DNA from: Fidelibacterota bacterium
GTDB taxonomy: Bacteria; Pseudomonadota; Alphaproteobacteria; Rhodospirillales; Rhodospirillaceae
Length of the DNA: 40,583 nt
NCBI GenBank assembly: GCA_945903705.1
Contig: CAMDOZ010000010.1
Location: forward strand, 1-40,583
Direction: 5' to 3'
The position numbers and the translations under genes were made by a program. Position 1 is the first letter of the stretch; each line of letters starts with the position of its first letter. Positions 36,085-40,583 of this stretch are shown here, piece after piece. The notes beneath the pieces were generated by a model. That model was not told the origin of the DNA, did no database searches, and worked only from the letters and a program-made list of their open reading frames with translations.

Positions 36085-36822
36085 TTATGATTTAAGTGTC
36101 GGGCGCGTGTTCCGGCGCATGAGCCAGAATACACCCAGCATGTCGACGACGCCGATGAGGCCTCGCCGCCAGATCGTGTATTTCGACGACCCCCGCACAC
36201 GCATGCGGTGCGCGACGGGGATGGAGAGGACGCGTCCGCCCGCGCGTAACGTCAGCGCCGGCATGAAGCGATGGAGCGCATCGAACCGCGGCAGCGATAA
36301 GAAAAGCTCGCGCGCGAGGAGTTTTATGCCGCATCCGGAATCGGGCGTCGCGTCGCCGAGCACCGCGCCACGGATACCGTTGGCGATACGCGAGGCAATG
36401 CGGCGCCGCACATTATCGCGCCGGCCGGCGCGTCGACCGATAAACAGAGTGCGGTTCGCATCCGTCTCCGCCTTGTCGCGTGCGTCCAGGAGACGCAGGA
36501 GGTCCGCAGGATCATTTTGTCCGTCACCGTCGAGCGTGGCGATCCAGGCTCCTTTCGCCGCCGCGACCCCTGTAATGGTCGCCTGGCTCTGGCCGCAGGA
36601 CGTGGCGTGGGTGATGACGCGCACGCGCGCATCGTTGAGCCCCGCGAGTTCGGCAGGCGTCGCATCGGTCGAACCGTCGTCGACAAAAACGATCTCGTAA
36701 GACCCGGTGCCCTTCAGCGCGCGATGAATCTCGGCCGCAAGCTGCGCGACGTTGCCGGCCTCGTCGCGGACCGGGATGACAATCGAAAGCTCTAAAGAGG
36801 CCGAGGACAGGAGCGCGTTCAT
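36085..36822 (-). CDS. Family 2 glycosyltransferase, dolichol-phosphate mannose synthase-like
   Basis: A 245-residue GT-A-fold glycosyltransferase. The nucleotide-binding VDDGSTD is at 47-53 and the metal-binding DGDGQNDP at 98-105, both intact; the C-terminal HRMRVRGSSKYTIWRRG stretch is usual for DPM1-like enzymes. There are no transmembrane helices at the end, as in the short DPM1 form. Such enzymes move a sugar from a nucleotide to polyprenyl phosphate at the inner membrane. With the LAB_N protein it is a likely source of lipid-linked sugar for envelope glycans or lipid A modification; the sugar is unknown. Confidence 0.9.
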   Translation of the reverse strand: MNALLSSASLELSIVIPVRDEAGNVAQLAAEIHRALKGTGSYEIVFVDDGSTDATPAELAGLNDARVRVITHATSCGQSQATITGVAAAKGAWIATLDGDGQNDPADLLRLLDARDKAETDANRTLFIGRRAGRRDNVRRRIASRIANGIRGAVLGDATPDSGCGIKLLARELFLSLPRFDALHRFMPALTLRAGGRVLSIPVAHRMRVRGSSKYTIWRRGLIGVVDMLGVFWLMRRNTRPTLKS

Positions 36823-36940
36823 AAAGGGCCAGGAGTGGTGGTGCCGCCGTCATACACGCGCGGAAGGCGCCGATCAAAGGCTTGTATTGCCTTTGTATAT
36901 GGGCGCGGCCTTGTTCGCGCTACTTGTCCGCCCAGGGACC

Positions 36941-36960
36941 TTGGCCTAATGCTAGGCCAA
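36941..36960 (+). promoter_or_regulatory. Perfect hairpin at the ctaA start codon
   Basis: TTGGCCTA (36941-36948) pairs perfectly with TAGGCCAA (36953-36960) around loop ATGC. Its last base is the A of the ctaA ATG, so in the mRNA the stem would cover the start region and any weak AGG ribosome site. It may be an operator or a translational control structure, or chance. Confidence 0.45.
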
Positions 36961-38051
36961 TGCCAGCGTCCCCCGCCCGCCGACCGCCGTCCTCCCGCGC
37001 CATCGCCTGGTGGCTTGTCGTGTGCGCGGCCATGATCTTCATCATGGTTGTCATCGGCGGGGCGACGCGCCTGACGGAATCCGGGCTCTCGATGGTCGAG
37101 TGGAAGCCCCTCACCATGGTGCCGCCGCTGAACGATACGCAGTGGCAGGCGGAATTCGCCGCCTATCAGACGTCGCCCGAGTACAAGCTTAAGAACGCCG
37201 GCATGTCTCTCGCGGCCTTCAAGACGATCTACTGGTTCGAATTCACCCATCGCTTGTGGGGCCGGTTGATCGGCTTTGCATTCGCGTTTCCGCTCCTCTG
37301 GTTCATCTGGAAGGGCGCCGTAGATAGGCCCCTCTTCTTCAAACTTGGCGGCCTGTTCATTCTGGGTGGGCTTCAGGGCGCCCTCGGATGGTTCATGGTC
37401 GCGAGCGGACTTGTCGACCGGCCGGACGTGTCCCAGTACCGCCTCACGGCCCATCTCGCCCTGGCCTTCGCGGTCTATGGATTGATCGTCTGGGTGGCCC
37501 TCGATCTCTTCGCCAAGGAAGGCGCCGAGACACCATCGACGCTCGATCCCGCGTCACGACGGCTTGCGGTCCTTCTGCCCTTCTTTGCGCTGGCGGTCGT
37601 AGGCGCCGGAGCCTTTGTTGCGGGGATCAATGCCGGCCTTATCTATAATACATTCCCGTTGATGGACGGGCGGGTGATCCCGGAAGGTCTCTACGCGATG
37701 CAACCCTGGTTCATGAGCGCATTCGAAGACGCGACCACGGTGCAGTTCAATCACCGCGTCCTCGCGATCATGCTCGTCATCCTTGTCGCCGTCACCTGGT
37801 GGCGCGGCCGTCGCACGGCCGCAGGCCGTACGCCCGGCGTGCTGAACGCCATGTTGGCGATGGCCTTGGTACAGGCGGCGCTTGGAGTCTCGACGCTGGT
37901 GCTTCAGGTTCCGCTCGGCCTCGCCCTTGCCCATCAGGCCGGTGCTCTCGTTCTTTTCACGCTGACGGTGTGGTTCGCCCACACCCAGCGCGGCGCGCAC
38001 GCCGTAGGCGCGCGCACCGCCTCACCCCTTCACGCCGAACCCGCGGAGTAG
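36960..38051 (+). CDS. ctaA: Heme A synthase, COX15/CtaA family
   Basis: A 363-residue integral membrane protein with about eight helices that oxidises heme O to heme A for cytochrome c oxidase. The four conserved heme-ligating histidines are visible: His97 in FEFTHRLWGR, His165 in LTAHLALAF, His265 in FNHRVLA and His325 in LAHQAGAL. The GGATRLTESGLSMVEWKP motif near residue 33 is typical of the alphaproteobacterial and mitochondrial type 2 form. The ATG at 36960 is chosen over an upstream TTG because the MPASPARRPP start leads directly into the first helix. tldD follows after four bases. Confidence 0.95.
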   Translation: MPASPARRPPSSRAIAWWLVVCAAMIFIMVVIGGATRLTESGLSMVEWKPLTMVPPLNDTQWQAEFAAYQTSPEYKLKNAGMSLAAFKTIYWFEFTHRLWGRLIGFAFAFPLLWFIWKGAVDRPLFFKLGGLFILGGLQGALGWFMVASGLVDRPDVSQYRLTAHLALAFAVYGLIVWVALDLFAKEGAETPSTLDPASRRLAVLLPFFALAVVGAGAFVAGINAGLIYNTFPLMDGRVIPEGLYAMQPWFMSAFEDATTVQFNHRVLAIMLVILVAVTWWRGRRTAAGRTPGVLNAMLAMALVQAALGVSTLVLQVPLGLALAHQAGALVLFTLTVWFAHTQRGAHAVGARTASPLHAEPAE

Positions 38052-38055
38052 GTCC

Positions 38056-39489
38056 ATGTCCGATCTCAAAATTACCGATACGCTGTTCTTCGATAAGACC
38101 GGCATGGACAAAGGCTCGGTGACCCGCCTCGTCTCGAATGCGCTTCAGGGCTGCGACGACGGCGAGCTCTATCTCGAATACTGCCAGTCGGAGAGCTTCA
38201 CCTTCGACGACGGCCGCATCAAGAATGCATCTTTCGATACCTCGCAAGGCTTCGGCCTACGCGCCGTCGCCGGCGAAACCACAGGCTTCGCGCATTCCAC
38301 GACGCTGACCGAGCAATCCATCGCGCGGGCGGGCGAAACTGTACGGGCCGTGCGTACCGGCAGCGGTGGAACCTTGGCCGATCCGCCGACGGGCACGAAC
38401 CAGCAGCTCTATACCGACGACAACCCCCTGCCGATGGTGCCTTTCGACATCAAGGTCTCGACGCTGGCGGAAATCGACGCCTACGCACGCAAGAAGGACC
38501 CGCGCATCAAGCAGGTGAGCGCTTCGCTCGCCGGCTCGTGGCAGGCCGTACATATCCTGCGCCCCGATGGCTACAATGTCGCCGACATCCGCCCGCTGGT
38601 GCGCCTGAACGTAAGTGTCATCGTCGAGGAAAAGGGCCGCATGGAGTCCGGCAGCTACGGCACCGGCGGCCGCGTCACCTACGGCGAGTTCCTGAAAGCG
38701 GAGACATGGCAGGGCGCGGTGGACGAAGCGTTGCGCCAGGCTCTCGTCAATCTTGAGTCCGTGGAAGCGCCGGGCGGCGAGATGCAGGTCGTGCTCGGGC
38801 CGGGCTGGCCGGGCGTGCTGTTGCATGAAGCGGTGGGCCATGGCCTCGAAGGCGACTTCAACCGCAAGAAGACCTCGGCCTTCTCCAACCTCATGGGGCA
38901 GCGCGTGGCCTCGAAGGGGGTCACGGTTGTCGACGACGGCACGTTCCACGACCGCCGCGGCTCGCTTACGGTCGATGACGAAGGCACGCCGACGTCGCGC
39001 ACCGTGCTGATCGAAGACGGTATCCTCACCGGGTATCTCCAGGACCGCCTGAACGCACGCCTCATGAACATGCGGCCAACGGGCAATGGGCGTAGGCAGT
39101 CCTACGCTCATCACCCAATGCCGCGCATGACCAACACCTTCATGCTGGGCGGCGACCGCCACCCGGATGAGATCATCTCGTCAGTGAAGAAAGGTCTCTA
39201 TGCCGTGAACTTCGGCGGCGGGCAGGTCGACATCACATCGGGTAAGTTCGTGTTCTCGGCGACCGAAGCCTACATGATCGAGGACGGAAAGGTCGGCAGG
39301 CCTGTAAAAGGTGCGACTTTGATCGGCAACGGGCCAGACGCGATGACGAAGGTCTCCATGATCGGCAACGACATGAAGCTCGATCCTGGCATCGGCACGT
39401 GCGGCAAGGAAGGCCAGGGGGTGCCGTGCGGCGTCGGCCAGCCAACTTTGAAGATCGAACAGCTCACCGTGGGCGGCACCGCGGTCTAG
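38056..39489 (+). CDS. tldD: Metalloprotease TldD
   Basis: A 477-residue member of the TldD/PmbA (peptidase U62) family. The zinc motif HEAVGH (His257, Glu258, His262) lies in LLHEAVGHGLEGD, and the conserved Cys-containing GTCGKEGQGVPCGVGQP stretch is near the C-terminus. TldD works with TldE (PmbA) to remove leader peptides from some microcin-type peptides and to degrade the CcdA antitoxin. GGAG lies close before the ATG, overlapping the ctaA end, so translation is probably coupled to ctaA. No pmbA or peptide precursor is evident in the window. Confidence 0.95.
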   Translation: MSDLKITDTLFFDKTGMDKGSVTRLVSNALQGCDDGELYLEYCQSESFTFDDGRIKNASFDTSQGFGLRAVAGETTGFAHSTTLTEQSIARAGETVRAVRTGSGGTLADPPTGTNQQLYTDDNPLPMVPFDIKVSTLAEIDAYARKKDPRIKQVSASLAGSWQAVHILRPDGYNVADIRPLVRLNVSVIVEEKGRMESGSYGTGGRVTYGEFLKAETWQGAVDEALRQALVNLESVEAPGGEMQVVLGPGWPGVLLHEAVGHGLEGDFNRKKTSAFSNLMGQRVASKGVTVVDDGTFHDRRGSLTVDDEGTPTSRTVLIEDGILTGYLQDRLNARLMNMRPTGNGRRQSYAHHPMPRMTNTFMLGGDRHPDEIISSVKKGLYAVNFGGGQVDITSGKFVFSATEAYMIEDGKVGRPVKGATLIGNGPDAMTKVSMIGNDMKLDPGIGTCGKEGQGVPCGVGQPTLKIEQLTVGGTAV

Positions 39490-39893
39490 CGCCTTTTCTT
39501 CGCGCGGGATTTATTGTTGGCGGGCGGCGCTGATTTTTTCGCCGCCTGTTCTACTTCCTTTAAAAGCTTCTTGGGCGCCATGAGCCTCCAGGCGCGTGCT
39601 ATGCAGTGCGCGAGCTCGGCGTCCGAGATTGCCGGTGTGCGCACCAGCACCGCGGGCCAGCCTTTATAGTGATCTGTCTCGAAGTAAATCTCGGGCGCTA
39701 CTTCCATCAGCACTTCTTTTTCCTCGAGCGCGCAACGGACGACAAGTGTGTCTTCGTCCTTCACGCCCATGAATCCTTTGCCTTTCACCGCGAGCGAAGG
39801 CCGGCCCCACCAGGCGATCTCTTCGATGCCCGGCAGTTTCGTGGATTTGGCGGCGCGAATGATTCGGCGATATGTGCGCTCGATCGCTTTCAT
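39486..39893 (-). CDS. MmcQ/YjbR-like protein
   Basis: A 135-residue cytoplasmic protein of the MmcQ/YjbR type (DNA-binding-like double-wing fold). Motifs fit: LPGIEEIAWWGRPSLAVKGKGFMG, the TLVVRCALEEKEVLMEVAPEIYFETDHYKGWPAVLVR core and AWRLMAPKKLLKEVE, with a Lys/Arg/Ala-rich tail. The function is unknown. The start is uncertain: 39893 gives the usual length but lacks a ribosome binding site; ATG at 39980 adds 29 residues. The stop overlaps the end of tldD by four bases in convergent orientation. Confidence 0.82.
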   Translation of the reverse strand: MKAIERTYRRIIRAAKSTKLPGIEEIAWWGRPSLAVKGKGFMGVKDEDTLVVRCALEEKEVLMEVAPEIYFETDHYKGWPAVLVRTPAISDAELAHCIARAWRLMAPKKLLKEVEQAAKKSAPPANNKSRAKKRR

Positions 39894-40016
39894 GCACCAA
39901 GTATAACGCACGCCGGAATTCGGCGCACGCTGTTGTAAGTAGGCTCTCACTCCGGCTAATGTGAGTTTCGCGCGCGCCATTGGGGACGCCCGCGTATCCG
40001 GAGTTTGGTTCGCGGC

Positions 40017-40583
40017 ATGGCTCGCTGGCACGCCCTATGGATGAAGCCGGTCCTTGCGCCTGACATAGAACGCGAGCTCAACGTCGAGCGGCTGCTCGCC
40101 GTGGTACGCCTGCAACCCGTCGCCGCCGTCGCCAATTCCGTCAATTCCCTGATCCTCGCGATCGCAGCCTGGCCCTTTTTCCACCCTCCGGCGTTCATCG
40201 CGCTTCTCGTGCTATTCCAGATCGCTTCGATGTGGCAGCTCTACGTCTGGGCGCGCCGGCGCGGTCGGCCGCGCCCCTCCGAGATCAGAGATCGCACCAT
40301 TACGCGTTTGATCTATTGGGGCGCCTTCTTCGGTCTCATGTGGGGCGCATTTACGACGACGCTTGTCATCTACGCGCCCGACACCGGCGTCGACCTTCTG
40401 ACGTTCAGCATGATCGCCGGCATGGCCGCCGGCGCAACGATCATGATGTATTGCATTCCTGCGGCGATGGCGGCGTTCCTGACAAGTGCGATCGTTCCGC
40501 CATGGATCGCCGTCTCTCTATCGGGCGAGCGCATGGCGCCCGGAATCGTCGCCTATACCGTCCTCTACTTTGTTTTCCTCATT
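40017..40583 (+). CDS. Polytopic membrane protein, N-terminal part (3' end missing)
   Basis: The frame runs open to the window end, giving 189 residues. After about 40 soluble residues there are roughly five hydrophobic helices, at about 41-70, 101-125, 132-150, 153-168 and 178-189, with no recognised catalytic motif yet. The layout is like the membrane sensor halves of GGDEF/EAL or adenylate/guanylate cyclase proteins, but the effector domain would lie beyond the window. GGAG lies 13 bases before the ATG; an ATG eight codons later is an alternative. It diverges from the MmcQ/YjbR-like gene. Confidence 0.7.
   Translation, partial: MARWHALWMKPVLAPDIERELNVERLLAVVRLQPVAAVANSVNSLILAIAAWPFFHPPAFIALLVLFQIASMWQLYVWARRRGRPRPSEIRDRTITRLIYWGAFFGLMWGAFTTTLVIYAPDTGVDLLTFSMIAGMAAGATIMMYCIPAAMAAFLTSAIVPPWIAVSLSGERMAPGIVAYTVLYFVFLI

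Overview
The window is GC-rich, gene-dense chromosomal DNA from an alphaproteobacterium. Supporting signs are a class I lysyl-tRNA synthetase, a groES-groEL operon under a CIRCE operator, DUF1289 and DUF2333 proteins, a CtaA-type heme A synthase, a large TonB-dependent receptor, and two kinds of interspersed palindromic repeats that recall those between proteobacterial genes. The order cannot be fixed from sequence alone. There is no phage, insertion sequence, CRISPR array, rRNA or tRNA in the window.

Left part (1-9324): the end of a membrane protein with a degraded GGDEF domain, overlapped by a trans-aconitate methyltransferase (tam); a repeat and hairpin cluster; a small unknown protein; a DUF1289 protein diverging from queF; msrB and a DUF2333 membrane protein; an EamA-like transporter; and a two-gene signalling unit in which a degenerate EAL protein precedes a membrane sensor with a SpoIIE/RsbU-type PP2C phosphatase.

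Centre (9634-19932): one long co-directional cluster for fatty acid beta-oxidation: SCP-2 lipid carrier, fadD (activation), fadA (thiolase), a FadN-type hydroxyacyl-CoA dehydrogenase/enoyl-CoA hydratase, two exported proteins with the intradiol dioxygenase fold, fadE (first oxidation), a 4HBT thioesterase, a DUF2306 membrane protein and an exported FKBP isomerase. The activation, oxidation, hydration and cleavage steps are all present. The two exported dioxygenase-like proteins inside this cluster are the most unusual point of the window.

Middle right (20005-26447): a PEP-CTERM surface protein without a visible exosortase, an unknown exported protein, a TonB-dependent receptor followed directly by a small exported protein, and lysK.

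Right part (26643-40583): an alpha/beta hydrolase, a GH13 alpha-glucosidase and an XPD/DinG-type iron-sulfur helicase in close succession; a membrane-anchored unknown protein with a ketopantoate reductase homologue; groES-groEL with promoter, CIRCE and terminator; a polyprenol-phosphate glycosyltransferase with a small LAB_N membrane protein; ctaA and tldD; a MmcQ/YjbR-like protein; and the start of a polytopic membrane protein cut by the window end.
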